DNA from: CAWGMT01 sp963823675 | GTDB taxonomy: Bacteria > Planctomycetota > Planctomycetia > Isosphaerales > Isosphaeraceae | Assembly: GCA_963823675.1 (NCBI GenBank) | Contig: CAWGMT010000011.1 | Location: 895,349 to 959,348 of the forward strand | Direction: 5' to 3' | DNA: 64,000 bases | Shown: positions 19,177 to 28,697 of the stretch, one piece after another | How the letters are laid out: every line of letters starts with the position of its first letter | Numbering within the stretch: the first letter of the stretch is position 1 | The notes under the pieces: model-generated | What the model was told of the DNA's origin: nothing | Database searches by the model: none | What the model saw: the letters and a program-made list of their open reading frames with translations, nothing else | Made by a program: the position numbers and the translations under genes

Positions 19177-19749
19177 TTACGGACCGGTATCGGCCGGCAG
19201 GCGCTTCGGCAGGATCTCGCGCACAGGGCAGCGGAAGCCGGCAATGACGTCCTCGCCGGACAGTTCGTCGTCCTCTCTCAGCTCGCTCACCGAGCCGTCA
19301 CGACGGAGGACCTTGACCTTGCGCAGCTCGGGATAGATCACCCAGACTAAGGGCACCTCGACCTTGCGGTAGTCATCCAGCTTTTCCTCGAGCGCTTCGA
19401 CGAGGTCGTTGGGTGAGACCACTTCGACGGCCAGGTCGGGCGGGATCCTCATCCAGCCTTTCGGCGCAACGTCTCCGGGCAAGCGGCCGGATCGGACGAA
19501 GGACACATCGGGCCTCCGAACCAGACCGGGCTCGTGGGGAAAGCACTGGTAGCCGTTGTCGGCCGGCCAGGTGATCCCCGAGTTGTGGTCGTCACAGAAC
19601 CGATAGAGCCGAAAATAGAGTTTCCCCCCAACCAGACTCGATTCGGCTCCCATATTCCGCTCCACCAACTGGCCTCCGACCAGCTCATAGGCACCGCCGT
19701 CGGGCATTGCCAGCAGGTCTTCGGGCGTATACGCGACGGCCGTGCTCAT
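19177..19749 (-). CDS. Uma2-family (DUF820) putative restriction-fold protein
   Basis: ATG 19749 begins MSTAVAYTPEDLLAMPDGGA and gives about 190 aa. Family features are YELVGGQLVERNMG near the start, RRPDVSFV, PDLAVEVVSPND and the LVWVIYPELRKVKVLRRDG strand. Uma2 proteins have a PD-(D/E)xK nuclease-like fold, and the Glu in AVEVVSP and the Lys in EEKLDDYRK fit the catalytic pattern. Copies are scattered in cyanobacterial and planctomycete genomes; their biological role is unsettled. It lies upstream of pdxA on the same strand. Confidence 0.85.
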   Translation of the reverse strand: MSTAVAYTPEDLLAMPDGGAYELVGGQLVERNMGAESSLVGGKLYFRLYRFCDDHNSGITWPADNGYQCFPHEPGLVRRPDVSFVRSGRLPGDVAPKGWMRIPPDLAVEVVSPNDLVEALEEKLDDYRKVEVPLVWVIYPELRKVKVLRRDGSVSELREDDELSGEDVIAGFRCPVREILPKRLPADTGP

Positions 19750-20027
19750 GGTAGGTCCCCGTGGATGGCATCGAACACCCCTCGATTCGACCGATTGTAT
19801 CATCCGCTTAGTCGGGCGCCGACCCGGCCGAAGGAGCCTCCCTGACCCGTCACCGTTCGGCCGGACCATCCTTGCCATGGATGATAGTTTGAACCCCGGA
19901 CCTGATCCGTCGGGCGTAGTTGGGGTCGAATTTCGCTGACCGGGGCACTACTATACAGTAGGTGATGGTCAACCGTCGGAACAGTCCAATCAACCGCCAA
20001 CCGCGTCGGAGTGTCCGTGAGAACGCC

Positions 20028-21821
20028 ATGCTAAACCGAGCACTGAAGGATGAAGTCGTCTCGCGAATCTTGCCCAGCATCCGCACCCCCGCGCAATACG
20101 TCGGCGGCGAGCTGAACAGCGTCGCCCAGGACCATCGCAACACGCGGGGAACGGTCTGTCTGGCATTTCCTGACACGTATTCCCTGGGCATGAGCCACCA
20201 CGGTTTGCAGGTGCTCTACAGCTTGATGAACGAGGCGGGCTGGGCGTGCGAGCGGGCTTTCACCCCGCTCTTGGATTTTGAAGACGCCCTGCGGCGCCAC
20301 GGCCTGCCCCTATATGGTCTCGAGACTTTTACACCGCTCAATCAATACGATGTGCTGGGCTTCTCGCTCCAGTACGAGGTCTGTTACACCAACGTGCTCA
20401 CGATGCTCGACCTGGGCGGTATCCTGCTGCACGCGCTCGACCGCGGGCCCGACGACACGCTGGTGATCGCCGGCGGGCCCGGTGCCCAGAACCCGGAGCT
20501 GCTCGCGCCCTTCATCGACCTTTTCGTGATCGGCGACGGCGAGCCGAGCCTGCCGGTCGTGTGTGCAATGTGGAAGGAAATGCAGGGCTCGGGCTTATCG
20601 CGCGACGACAAGCTGGCCCGGATCGCAGCGCAGACCACCTGGTCCTACGTCCCGCGGTTTTACGAGCCGATCTACCGCGAGGACGGCACGATCCTCGAGA
20701 TTCATCGCACCCGCGACGACGTGCCCGCGGAGATCCGGCCGTGCGTGATTTCCGACCTGGAGGCAATCCCGCTGCCGAAGCGGCCGATCGTGCCCTATAT
20801 CGAGACGGCGCACGACCGGATCGCGATCGAGATCATGCGCGGCTGCCCGTGGCAGTGCCGGTTTTGCCAGAGCACGGTCATCAAGCGCCCGCTGCGATAT
20901 CGCACGGTCGAGACGATCGTCAGCGCCGCCCTCGAGAGCTACCAATCCACGGGCTACGACGAGATCAGCCTGCTCTCGCTTTCCACGAGCGACTATCCCG
21001 ACTTCGAGCAGCTCGTGGCCCGGATGAGCGAGGTCTTCACGCCGCTGGGGGTCAAGATCTCGCTGCCGAGTTTGCGGATCACCGAGACGCTCAAGAAGAT
21101 TCCCGCACTGCTGGCGGAGGGCCGGCGCAGCGGCCTGACATTGGCTCCCGAGGTGGCGCGCGACGACATGCGGGAACAGATCAAGAAGCCCATCGACAAC
21201 CAGGACCTCTACGACGGCTGCGCCGAGGCGTTTCGCCGCGGCTGGCGGAAAGTCAAGCTTTACTTCATGTGCGGGCTGCCGGGCGAGCGGCCGGCCGACC
21301 TGGACGGCATCGTCGCGATGGCCGAGACGATCGCCCGGATCGGCAAGGACGTGACCGGCCGTTACGCCGAGGTTACCGCCAGCGTCTCGAACTTCATTCC
21401 CAAGCCGCACACGCCCTATCAGTGGAACGGCCTGCAAAGCCGCGGCTATCTCCAGTGGGCGCACCGCTATCTCCGCTCGAAAGTCAAGATCCGTTCGGTG
21501 ACGATCAAGTGTCACGACATCGAGCGGAGCATGCTCGAAGGCATCTTGACCCGCGGCGACCGCCGGGTGGCACCCGCCCTGGAGGAAGCCTGGCGTCGTG
21601 GAGCGCGCCTCGACGCCTGGACCGAGCACTTCAAGCCCCGCCTCTGGTGGGACACCTTCGCGGACCTCGGGATCGATGTTCCGTTCTACAGCCATCGCGA
21701 GCGGCCGATCGATGAGGTACTGCCCTGGGACCACATCCGCATCAAGTACGGCCGTGACTACCTGGCCAAGGAACAGAACCGCTCGGTCTTGCAGCTCGCG
21801 GCGATGGCCGGGGCGACGTGA
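20028..21821 (+). CDS. B12-binding-domain radical SAM protein (TIGR03960-like)
   Basis: ATG 20028 (MLNRALKDEVVSRILPSIR) is chosen over the upstream in-frame ATG at 19962. The 597-aa protein has an N-terminal Rossmann-like cobalamin-domain region (residues of about 50-200) and a radical SAM domain with Cys273-x3-Cys277-x2-Cys280 in RGCPWQCRFCQ. It continues with LTLAPEVARDDMREQIKKPI and the VSNFIPKPHTPYQW signature of this family. The family is usually coupled to a DUF2344 protein and may act in RNA modification, but no DUF2344 partner is seen here. The gene is intact. Confidence 0.88.
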   Translation: MLNRALKDEVVSRILPSIRTPAQYVGGELNSVAQDHRNTRGTVCLAFPDTYSLGMSHHGLQVLYSLMNEAGWACERAFTPLLDFEDALRRHGLPLYGLETFTPLNQYDVLGFSLQYEVCYTNVLTMLDLGGILLHALDRGPDDTLVIAGGPGAQNPELLAPFIDLFVIGDGEPSLPVVCAMWKEMQGSGLSRDDKLARIAAQTTWSYVPRFYEPIYREDGTILEIHRTRDDVPAEIRPCVISDLEAIPLPKRPIVPYIETAHDRIAIEIMRGCPWQCRFCQSTVIKRPLRYRTVETIVSAALESYQSTGYDEISLLSLSTSDYPDFEQLVARMSEVFTPLGVKISLPSLRITETLKKIPALLAEGRRSGLTLAPEVARDDMREQIKKPIDNQDLYDGCAEAFRRGWRKVKLYFMCGLPGERPADLDGIVAMAETIARIGKDVTGRYAEVTASVSNFIPKPHTPYQWNGLQSRGYLQWAHRYLRSKVKIRSVTIKCHDIERSMLEGILTRGDRRVAPALEEAWRRGARLDAWTEHFKPRLWWDTFADLGIDVPFYSHRERPIDEVLPWDHIRIKYGRDYLAKEQNRSVLQLAAMAGAT

Positions 21822-21897
21822 GGGGCCACGAGCCAGCAGATTCCAGATTTGATCCTGGATCAGACACCACAGTGAGCGTTTTCCGAGGGGTTGAAAG

Positions 21898-22458
21898 ATG
21901 GCTACTGTAACTACGACCAGGCCGATGACGGCCGAGGAGTTCATGGCCGCGGACCTGGGCGAAGGGAACTTCGAGCTCGTGCGAGGGGAGGTTGTCGAAG
22001 TGCCGCCAGCGATGCCGGAACATGGACGGCTTTGTGGCGATGCCTCCTACGTGCTTGAGACTTACGGCCGGCAGTCCGGCCGAGGCTTTGCGCTATCGAA
22101 TGACTCAGCCGTGTTGACCGAACGGGACCCTGACACCGTTCGCGGCGCGGGTGTTTGCTTCTATAGCCACGCTCGGTGGCCCCGCTCCGAGGTCGGCACG
22201 CACCTGCCCCCCGTACCGCCCGACGTGGCCGTGGAAGTCGTCTCTCCTCGAAATCGACCCGGCGAGCTCTTCAAGAAGATCTCGGAATACCTGACCTCGG
22301 GCGTCTCGCTGGTCTGGGTCATTTATCCGAAGCAGCGCTGCGTCGTGATTTATCGTCCCGATGAAGCGGCTCCTTCCGTGCAGTACGAAGACCAGGTGCT
22401 GGAGAACCTCCCCGAGCTTCCTGGGTTCCGCTGCGCCGTCGCGGAATTCTTCGTCTAG
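21898..22458 (+). CDS. Uma2-family (DUF820) protein
   Basis: The 186-aa protein starts MATVTTTRPMTAEEFMAADL. It contains NFELVRGEVVEV, PDVAVEVVSPRNRPGELFKK and SLVWVIYPKQRCVVIYRPDE, the core of the PD-(D/E)xK-like Uma2 fold. The preceding gene ends 76 bp upstream. It is a second copy in the window and differs clearly from the one at 19177-19749, so it is not a recent duplicate. Confidence 0.85.
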   Translation: MATVTTTRPMTAEEFMAADLGEGNFELVRGEVVEVPPAMPEHGRLCGDASYVLETYGRQSGRGFALSNDSAVLTERDPDTVRGAGVCFYSHARWPRSEVGTHLPPVPPDVAVEVVSPRNRPGELFKKISEYLTSGVSLVWVIYPKQRCVVIYRPDEAAPSVQYEDQVLENLPELPGFRCAVAEFFV

Positions 22459-22486
22459 CGCCGTGCCGAGGGCTCACCAATTCCCC

Positions 22487-24226
22487 ATGACCACCAAGCC
22501 TGGTGACGCGAGCGAACGACGCCCCCGCTGGCCATGGGTGATGCTCGGATTGGGCTTGGTCTGGACGGTCTTGATCCGCGTCCCGCTCGTACTCAACGCC
22601 AACGATCACCTCGATAGCGACCTGGCCGTCGACGGCTTGACTCTGCTCGACGCCTGTGGCGGCCACTGGCGCTGGCATTTCCCGGGCACGCCCCACATCG
22701 GCATTCTGCCCCTCTTGCTTTCGTATCCGCAGGCTCTCTTCTGGGGTGCCAATGCGATCACTCTGGTCAGTGGTGGAACGATCATCTGGGTGTTGGTCGT
22801 GGCCTCCACGTTTTGGCTGGCCTGGAAGGTGTTCGGTCTCGAGGTCGCGGGCTGGGCAATCGTTCCGTTGGTCTTCTCATCGCTGGGCACGATCTGGCTG
22901 TCGGGGCGGATCACGGGGGGCCATCTGCTGACCGTGGTCTGGCACACTGTCGCGTTTCTGGCTCTGTACAGTTGTCTGAACCGTGGCGGCTGGGCACGCG
23001 CTGCGATCCTGGGTCTGTGGTGCGGCTTGGGCCTTTATCTCGACGCCATGTTCGCATTCACACTGGCGGGCCTGATCCCGGCGGCAACATTGGCCTGGTT
23101 CCACGGCGGCCGTTCCAGGGCCGGCGTCGGTCTGGCCGCCGTGTTCCTGGGGGCGCTCCTGGCGGGCCTCGCGCCGCGCGCGATCGGCCGGCTGGTCGAT
23201 CCGTATGATGCCTATCCGTCTCAATTCGCACTCACCCTGGAGCAGGGCCCAGTCATCGAGCACATCCGACTGCTGGCTTTGCACTGCCTGCCCCGGCTGG
23301 TGGCGGGCACCGAGCTTTATACCTTCGGGGAGATTGCCGGCGAGAACGATGGTGGTGGCGGGCGGCTCCCTTCCTGGTTGTCCGCGCGAAACGGTCTTTC
23401 CGCAATGCCGCCCGCACGGGAATGGGTCGCGGTCCTGTTGCTTGTCGTGTTTCTGGTCGGAGTCATTCGGCTGGCGCGCGATCCCGGGCGCTCCGCCGAC
23501 TTGCCTCGAGTCGCGGTTGGTCGCGGCTTACTGCTGTCGGCGCTCTTGATCGTCGTCGCATTTGTGGTGAACCGCAACATTTTCAACTCGGACAACTATC
23601 GTTACTTGATTTATCTGTTGAGCTGCTGGGCATTAGGCCTCGGGCTGCTCGCCCGAGACCTGGCGCAGCGGGGGCTGCCGGGCCGCGTGACGGCCTGGAT
23701 CACGACCGCGATCCTGGCCGCGCTGATGACCGCTGCGACATTCCATTGGTATCGCGACACGAGACATTATCTCGACGAGAAGGGGAGGCCGGTCATGTTG
23801 CGGCCGCCCCCCTGGTCCGAGTTGATTGTTCGAGGCCGGTCCATCGCTGCGGGTCGTCCGGGCGTCAAGCCCGAGGGATTTGACGTGCCCTCGGACGTGA
23901 CTCACGTTTTTGGAGGGTACTGGGACGTCTATCGGATGGCTTTCCTGTCGGCGGGGCGAGTCGTCGGGATTCCGTACCCGATGTATCCCAACCGCTTCCC
24001 CGGCTGGTCGCGCGGGCTGGGGAACAATCTGGGGAAGTTGCTGGTACTCCAACCGCGGGAGGAGTCGAGCAGGGGGGGAAAGCCGGCCGCAAGCTCGGCT
24101 GGAGGCAGGCGGGCCGTATTCTTGTCCGCCAACCGGATTGACTGGCGGCCCGCTTTCAAGACAGTCTGGAATGCGGATGGGCGCCCCCCCGCCGAAATCA
24201 ATGATCTTCGGGTGGTCGTCCCGTAA
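22487..24226 (+). CDS. Polytopic membrane protein, GT-C glycosyltransferase-like
   Basis: ATG 22487 (MTTKPGDASERRPRWPWVML) gives 579 aa. About ten hydrophobic helices alternate with loops, and an early loop contains NANDHLDSDLAVDG. This Asp-rich first loop after helix 1 is typical of GT-C fold polyprenyl-phosphate sugar transferases. The C-terminal third is soluble and extracytoplasmic. It starts 29 bp after the Uma2 gene and ends 24 bp before the YfhO-like gene, so the two membrane proteins are probably co-expressed. The substrate is unknown. Confidence 0.65.
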   Translation: MTTKPGDASERRPRWPWVMLGLGLVWTVLIRVPLVLNANDHLDSDLAVDGLTLLDACGGHWRWHFPGTPHIGILPLLLSYPQALFWGANAITLVSGGTIIWVLVVASTFWLAWKVFGLEVAGWAIVPLVFSSLGTIWLSGRITGGHLLTVVWHTVAFLALYSCLNRGGWARAAILGLWCGLGLYLDAMFAFTLAGLIPAATLAWFHGGRSRAGVGLAAVFLGALLAGLAPRAIGRLVDPYDAYPSQFALTLEQGPVIEHIRLLALHCLPRLVAGTELYTFGEIAGENDGGGGRLPSWLSARNGLSAMPPAREWVAVLLLVVFLVGVIRLARDPGRSADLPRVAVGRGLLLSALLIVVAFVVNRNIFNSDNYRYLIYLLSCWALGLGLLARDLAQRGLPGRVTAWITTAILAALMTAATFHWYRDTRHYLDEKGRPVMLRPPPWSELIVRGRSIAAGRPGVKPEGFDVPSDVTHVFGGYWDVYRMAFLSAGRVVGIPYPMYPNRFPGWSRGLGNNLGKLLVLQPREESSRGGKPAASSAGGRRAVFLSANRIDWRPAFKTVWNADGRPPAEINDLRVVVP

Positions 24227-24249
24227 CCGGAGCTCGCGAGGCGCCGACC

Positions 24250-26820
24250 GTGTCCAATGGCCTGACCGAGACGACCAGACAACCAAGCTGGGACATCGAC
24301 CGTCCACCGTGGGGATGGAAAGACCTCCTCGCGCTTGGAATCTGGACCAGCGCGATCGTTCTCTTCTTCTGGGACGCCGTCAGCCTGAAGCGGGCCCTTT
24401 TCTACTTCGACATCACCGAGATCAATTATCCGTATCGCGCGTTCTTCGCCGAGGAGCTGCGGGCCGGCCGGTTCTCGCGCTGGTTCCCCGGGCTCTATTG
24501 CGGCCTGCCGCTCTATAGCGAAAGCCAGGCTGGATATCTACACCCGTTCAAATACTTGTTGTATCCCTGGCTGCCGGCGTGGCAGGCATTCAACCTCGAT
24601 ACGGTGCTCTCGATCTGGCTGACCGGTACGGGCACTTACCTCTGGCTGCGACGGCACGTCGCGCAGGCCGCGGCTCTGACCGGCTGCGCCGTCTTCGGCC
24701 TGAGCGGATTCATGTGGGCGCATCTGATTCACACGAGCATGGTCAACGCGCTGGCGAGCGTGCCGTTTGTGATCTGGGGCCTGGAGAGCTCCTGGTCTTC
24801 TGGGCGCTGGCGCGGGGCGGTGCTCGGAGCGCTGGCCTTGGCGTGTCAGGTCTTCGCGGGCCACCTTCAGGACACCCTGCTGACGGCGCTTCTGGTCGGT
24901 TTCTACGGTGTTTACCGCGCCGCGACCGAGCGCGGGCCGGGCCGGCGCGCCCGAGCCCTTGCCATGTCTCTGGCTCTTGTCGGGCTCGGAGGTTTGTTCT
25001 CGGCCGTTCAGTGGGTTCCCTCCAAGGAGCTGCTCGATCGCTCTCCGCGCGCCGGAGGCCTGAGCTGGGAAGATCTGACGTTCGCCTCGTGGCACCCCGA
25101 GCTGCTGCCGACCTTGGTGGTGCGCGAAGCCTACGGCACCCGGGCCCGCGACACCGACTGGATGGACGGCTACTACCCCTACCACGAGATGAACGCCTAC
25201 ATGGGCCTGATCGCCATGGGGCTGGCGGTGGTCGGCGCTGGCGGCATCGGCCAGCGCGACCGCTGGACCAATTTCTGGTTGTTGCTCGCCGGCGTGGGCG
25301 GCATACTCATGCTGGGCCGGTTTACCTGGTTGTTTGACTACGCGCATCGGGTCCCGATTCTGGGCAGCTCACGCGAACCGGTAAGGTTCCACCTCTGGGT
25401 TTCGCTGGGCGTGGCCGCGCTTGCGGCCGTGGGAGTCGAGCGGCTTTCGCGCCCTGGCGTCGTCTCGTTGCGCGGCGCGCTCTACCTGGCCTGGGTCCTG
25501 GTCGCTTTGTCGATTCCGATCATGTTTTTGATTTACACACCGGTCTGGGCAACGCCCAGGCGTTGGAACCAGCCCGTTCATCTGGCCCGCTTCGCCTGGC
25601 TGGGCCGAGAGCTTCTGATGGCGACATCTCGCACGGCGCTGCTGACGGCGGCGGGGTTCTGCGCCGCGCTCTGGGCTGTGCGAACCCAGAATCCAGCCCG
25701 TCGAGCCCGTCGCGCGGCCATTTTGCCACTCCTGGTGATCGCCGACCTCCTGGGAGCCCACATCGCCGATGTTCCCACGGTCGATCCCACCTACTGGACC
25801 AACCCGCCTCCCTCGGCTAAACGTCTGAAGGCGGCCGCCGATTTCGGCCGCGTCTTCGGCGTGGCCGACAAGAGCGCCGGCGAGCCGGGATACGCGTCGG
25901 AAAAGGTCAACTTTCTACCGGTCCGCGACACCTTGGATTGGAGCCTCGCTCCGGTCTGGCACCTCGCCTCGTCGAACGGAAACACACCGATGATCTCGAG
26001 CCGCGTGGTCGACTACACCGATAACGCGATGGTCGGCAGGGGGCGTTTTGATCTCGAGGGCGTCACGCATATCGTGACCAGCCGCAGGCAGCGGGCCCTG
26101 TTCGCGAATCTGCCTCACCAGCAAGCGGGTTCGGCGCTGATCTTTCGCAATCACAAAGCCCTGCCGCGCGCCCGGTTGGCTGGCAAGCCGGTCTACGCTT
26201 TGAACCAATCCGACGCCGTCGCCGCTCTCGATCGCTTGACCAAGGAGAATACGCTCCTCGACCACGCGATCGTGGAGGACCCTACCCGCCCCTTGCCGGC
26301 CGATGCATCCGGCTCGGGAACCGCCCGGATCGTGACCGACCTCCCCGAGCGCGTGGTGGTCGAAGTCAAGGCGGAGGGGCCGGCCTATCTGGTTCTGGCC
26401 GACACGTTCGACCCGGGCTGGTCGGCGACCGTCGACGGCCAGCCGGCAGCGATCAGGCCCGCCTACATCGCCTTCCGGGCCGTTTACCTGCCAGGGGGCG
26501 GCCACACCGTGGTTTTCACGTACCGACCGGCAGGCTTCGAGCTAGGCCTTTGGCTCTCGTGTTTCGGGATCTCGCTGGGTCTCTTCTTCTGGTTTCTCCC
26601 GGCAAGCGCGCTGCCGCTCGCGCCCGATCACGCTGCGCTCGACTGGCCGCCGCGCTGGCGGATTTGGTTTTTCGGGGCGCTCGGAGCGATCGTCTTGACC
26701 TCGACGATAACCGTGCGCGACGGACATCCCGCCCTCCAGAGCCGATGGCGCAACAGCTTCCACACCTTCACGTGGGGAGCAGGCATCGAGGCCATGCACC
26801 AGCCGAGGGCGAAACCATAG
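24250..26820 (+). CDS. YfhO-family membrane protein (putative glycosyltransferase)
   Basis: GTG 24250 (first residues MSNGLTETTRQPSWDIDRPP) gives 856 aa. Features are a first helix followed by FFDAVSLKRALFYFDITEIN-like sequence, an Arg/Tyr-rich loop, about 12 helices, then a large extracytoplasmic domain. A YfhO-like C-terminus (LVLADTFDPGWSATVDGQPA, followed by YLPGGGHTVVFTYRP) and two final helices complete it. YfhO proteins are implicated in lipoteichoic-acid or polymer glycosylation in Firmicutes; in planctomycetes the role is unknown. The start codon fits the 24-bp gap to the upstream membrane protein. Confidence 0.85.
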   Translation: MSNGLTETTRQPSWDIDRPPWGWKDLLALGIWTSAIVLFFWDAVSLKRALFYFDITEINYPYRAFFAEELRAGRFSRWFPGLYCGLPLYSESQAGYLHPFKYLLYPWLPAWQAFNLDTVLSIWLTGTGTYLWLRRHVAQAAALTGCAVFGLSGFMWAHLIHTSMVNALASVPFVIWGLESSWSSGRWRGAVLGALALACQVFAGHLQDTLLTALLVGFYGVYRAATERGPGRRARALAMSLALVGLGGLFSAVQWVPSKELLDRSPRAGGLSWEDLTFASWHPELLPTLVVREAYGTRARDTDWMDGYYPYHEMNAYMGLIAMGLAVVGAGGIGQRDRWTNFWLLLAGVGGILMLGRFTWLFDYAHRVPILGSSREPVRFHLWVSLGVAALAAVGVERLSRPGVVSLRGALYLAWVLVALSIPIMFLIYTPVWATPRRWNQPVHLARFAWLGRELLMATSRTALLTAAGFCAALWAVRTQNPARRARRAAILPLLVIADLLGAHIADVPTVDPTYWTNPPPSAKRLKAAADFGRVFGVADKSAGEPGYASEKVNFLPVRDTLDWSLAPVWHLASSNGNTPMISSRVVDYTDNAMVGRGRFDLEGVTHIVTSRRQRALFANLPHQQAGSALIFRNHKALPRARLAGKPVYALNQSDAVAALDRLTKENTLLDHAIVEDPTRPLPADASGSGTARIVTDLPERVVVEVKAEGPAYLVLADTFDPGWSATVDGQPAAIRPAYIAFRAVYLPGGGHTVVFTYRPAGFELGLWLSCFGISLGLFFWFLPASALPLAPDHAALDWPPRWRIWFFGALGAIVLTSTITVRDGHPALQSRWRNSFHTFTWGAGIEAMHQPRAKP

Positions 26821-27001
26821 GAAGATTCGATCCGCAGCGCGTCGGCGCCAGGGATTGACAGAATTCGCGTCCGTCATACTCGGCCGCGGCGAAGAATTCT
26901 CGAATCCTTCCAACCAGGGAAAGCATCGAACGACACGGAAGGAATTCCGACTCCGGAATTTGCCAGACCTTGGCCTTACGAGCTCTCCAGAACTTCCACG
27001 A

Positions 27002-27277
27002 TCAACCTTCCGCCAGCAGCGAGTCGGCTTCGGCCAGCACCTGGTCGAGGGTGTGTCCAACCCCTGCCGCGATCTCCTTCTCGCCCCTGGCCAGCATGAG
27101 CAGGAGTTCGCGCTCGGCTTCAGACCGCTCGTACGCGTCGAGGCTCATCAAGACGGCCGTCGCGCGCCCCCTTTGCGTGATGAAAAGCGGCTTGCTCGAC
27201 TTCTTCAGGCCCTTCAGGACACGGGCAGCGCCCTGTCTCAGATCGGATACGGGAACGATCGGGGGAACCTTGGCCAT
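27002..27277 (-). CDS. Phd/YefM-family antitoxin, apparently orphan
   Basis: ATG 27277 opens MAKVPPIVPVSDLRQGAARV, with the family pattern of an N-terminal DNA-binding strand-helix, GLKKSSKPLFITQRGRATAV and MSLDAYER. It has 91 aa. A toxin gene would be expected immediately downstream on this strand. Only a seven-codon reading (GTGGAAGTTCTG...TAA) follows the stop, so a RelE/ParE-type toxin seems lost or reduced to a remnant. Autoregulation is usual for the family but no operator was identified. Confidence 0.8.
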   Translation of the reverse strand: MAKVPPIVPVSDLRQGAARVLKGLKKSSKPLFITQRGRATAVLMSLDAYERSEAERELLLMLARGEKEIAAGVGHTLDQVLAEADSLLAEG

Positions 27278-27327
27278 TGAAAGTACCTCCAAGAGTATTT
27301 TTATATAGTACAGCCTGAGGTCAACTA

Positions 27328-27645
27328 ATGCCAGGGTTCGACCGGAAGCGGGAACGTGAGGTGCTGCGCAAAGGGCTTGGGTCGAATCCGGGGTCGCGAG
27401 GTCTCAGTACGCTACTCGTCGGCGAATTGTTGCGCGACGCGGGATCCGCACCAAATGGAGCTGCGAGGATCGCGCTCCTCGAGGAGGCGAGACAGGTCTT
27501 GCTTGCCGTAATGCCCCCAATCGAGACCGATGCCGCGGCTGACCCCGGGCGAAGCGGAAGCGTGCTGAACCAAGCCGAGGTTTTCTCCAGGCTCGCGGCA
27601 TGCGACCTGGCGTTGGGAAGGGTTGACGTGGACACTTCGTCGTAA
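27328..27645 (+). CDS. Hypothetical protein fragment, TPR-like character
   Basis: The 105-aa frame (MPGFDRKREREVLRKG, GELLRDAGSAPNGAARIALL, AEVFSRLAACDLALGR) is rich in Ala/Leu helices and resembles part of a TPR-type repeat region. It overlaps, on the opposite strand, the open tail of the HicB-like ORF, and I cannot tell which frame is translated here. No recognised family. Confidence 0.3.
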   Translation: MPGFDRKREREVLRKGLGSNPGSRGLSTLLVGELLRDAGSAPNGAARIALLEEARQVLLAVMPPIETDAAADPGRSGSVLNQAEVFSRLAACDLALGRVDVDTSS

Positions 27646-27827
27646 AGAAAGTGCAGCCGAATGAGCCCTGGCGCCTCGCCGCTTTCGAAGTGGCAACTTA
27701 CGGCGTCGCGGACATTCGCCTGGAGCTCCTGCCAGTCATTGGCTTCGGTGAAGATCGACGCTCCCAGTGCCCGTGCCGTGTAACCCCCTTCGTGCGACTC
27801 TTCGACGAGCAAGATGATCTCGCTCAT
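27636..27827 (-). CDS. HicB-like antitoxin/small beta protein (3' end uncertain)
   Basis: ATG 27827 starts MSEIILLVEESHEGGYTARA LGASIF, followed by DWQELQANVRDAVSCHF and IRLHFLYDEV. This is the partial-RNase H-like fold of HicB-type antitoxins, normally about 65-70 aa. The homologous part ends near 27636, but the frame stays open to 27321, which suggests that the native stop has been lost. No HicA toxin is seen beside it. Confidence 0.6.
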
Positions 27828-28073
27828 AAAGAATGCTGCCGCCGTTGCCGTCGAGTCTCTGATCCGAGCAAATGCATAATATCCCCGTGTGGTGCGTCTG
27901 GCAATGGACGGCGAATCCGGGAGGGAGACACGCGTATCCCACGTCCACATTCCGCCCAGATTGTGGTATCATCCCGCAAGACATCCCTCGGTGTTCGAGG
28001 GTGAGCCGAAGCCCGAAACCGTGTGAACAACCGTGAGAAGGCATGACCCTGGACGCCTTTGGGAACGAGCATC

Positions 28074-28670
28074 ATGTCCACGATCACACCTACACAGCAG
28101 AGCGTGCTTGAGCCCCTCGCATCGCCCGTCTTATACCGAATCACAGTCGACCAATATGAGCGTATGACGGATGTGTTGAATGATGCACGCGTGGAACTGA
28201 TCGACGGCTACCTGGTGAAGAAGATGAGCAAGAAGCCACCCCACATCTGGACTGTCACCGCGGTTCGCAGGGCACTGGCGGCATTACTGCCGCCCGGATG
28301 GTCATGGCGGAAAGAGGACCCGGTACGGATCCCCGACTTCGACGAGCCCGAGCCGGACGTGGCGATCGTCCGGGGCACCGACGAGGATTACCGCAACCGG
28401 ATTCCCGAGCCAAACGACGTGGCGCTCCTGGTGGAGGTCACCGAAACAACGCAAGATCGCGATCGGTGTGAGAAGCTGGCGGCCTATGCCAGGGGCCGCA
28501 TTCCGGTGTACTGGATCGTCGACTTGATCGCCCGAAGAGTTGAGGTCTACACTGAGCCGGCGCCGGATGGTTACGCGCGCCGCGAGGATTTCGCGTCCGG
28601 CAGCGACGTCCCGGTCATGATCGACGGCGTCGAGGTCGGCCGGATCGCCGTAGCCGCAATCCTGGGGTGA
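28074..28670 (+). CDS. Uma2-family (DUF820) protein
   Basis: ATG 28074 gives 198 aa. The signatures are ARVELIDGYLVKKMSKKPPH, EPEPDVAIVRGTDEDY, LLVEVTETTQDRDR and PVYWIVDLIARRVEVYTEPA. The conserved Asp in EPDVAIV and Glu in VEVTE fit the PD-(D/E)xK pattern. This copy belongs to the subgroup with the KMSKKPPH motif and is distant from the other two Uma2 genes in the window. The frame is intact. Confidence 0.88.
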   Translation: MSTITPTQQSVLEPLASPVLYRITVDQYERMTDVLNDARVELIDGYLVKKMSKKPPHIWTVTAVRRALAALLPPGWSWRKEDPVRIPDFDEPEPDVAIVRGTDEDYRNRIPEPNDVALLVEVTETTQDRDRCEKLAAYARGRIPVYWIVDLIARRVEVYTEPAPDGYARREDFASGSDVPVMIDGVEVGRIAVAAILG

Positions 28671-28697
28671 TGACGGTATCTTCAAGGAGCTGCACCG

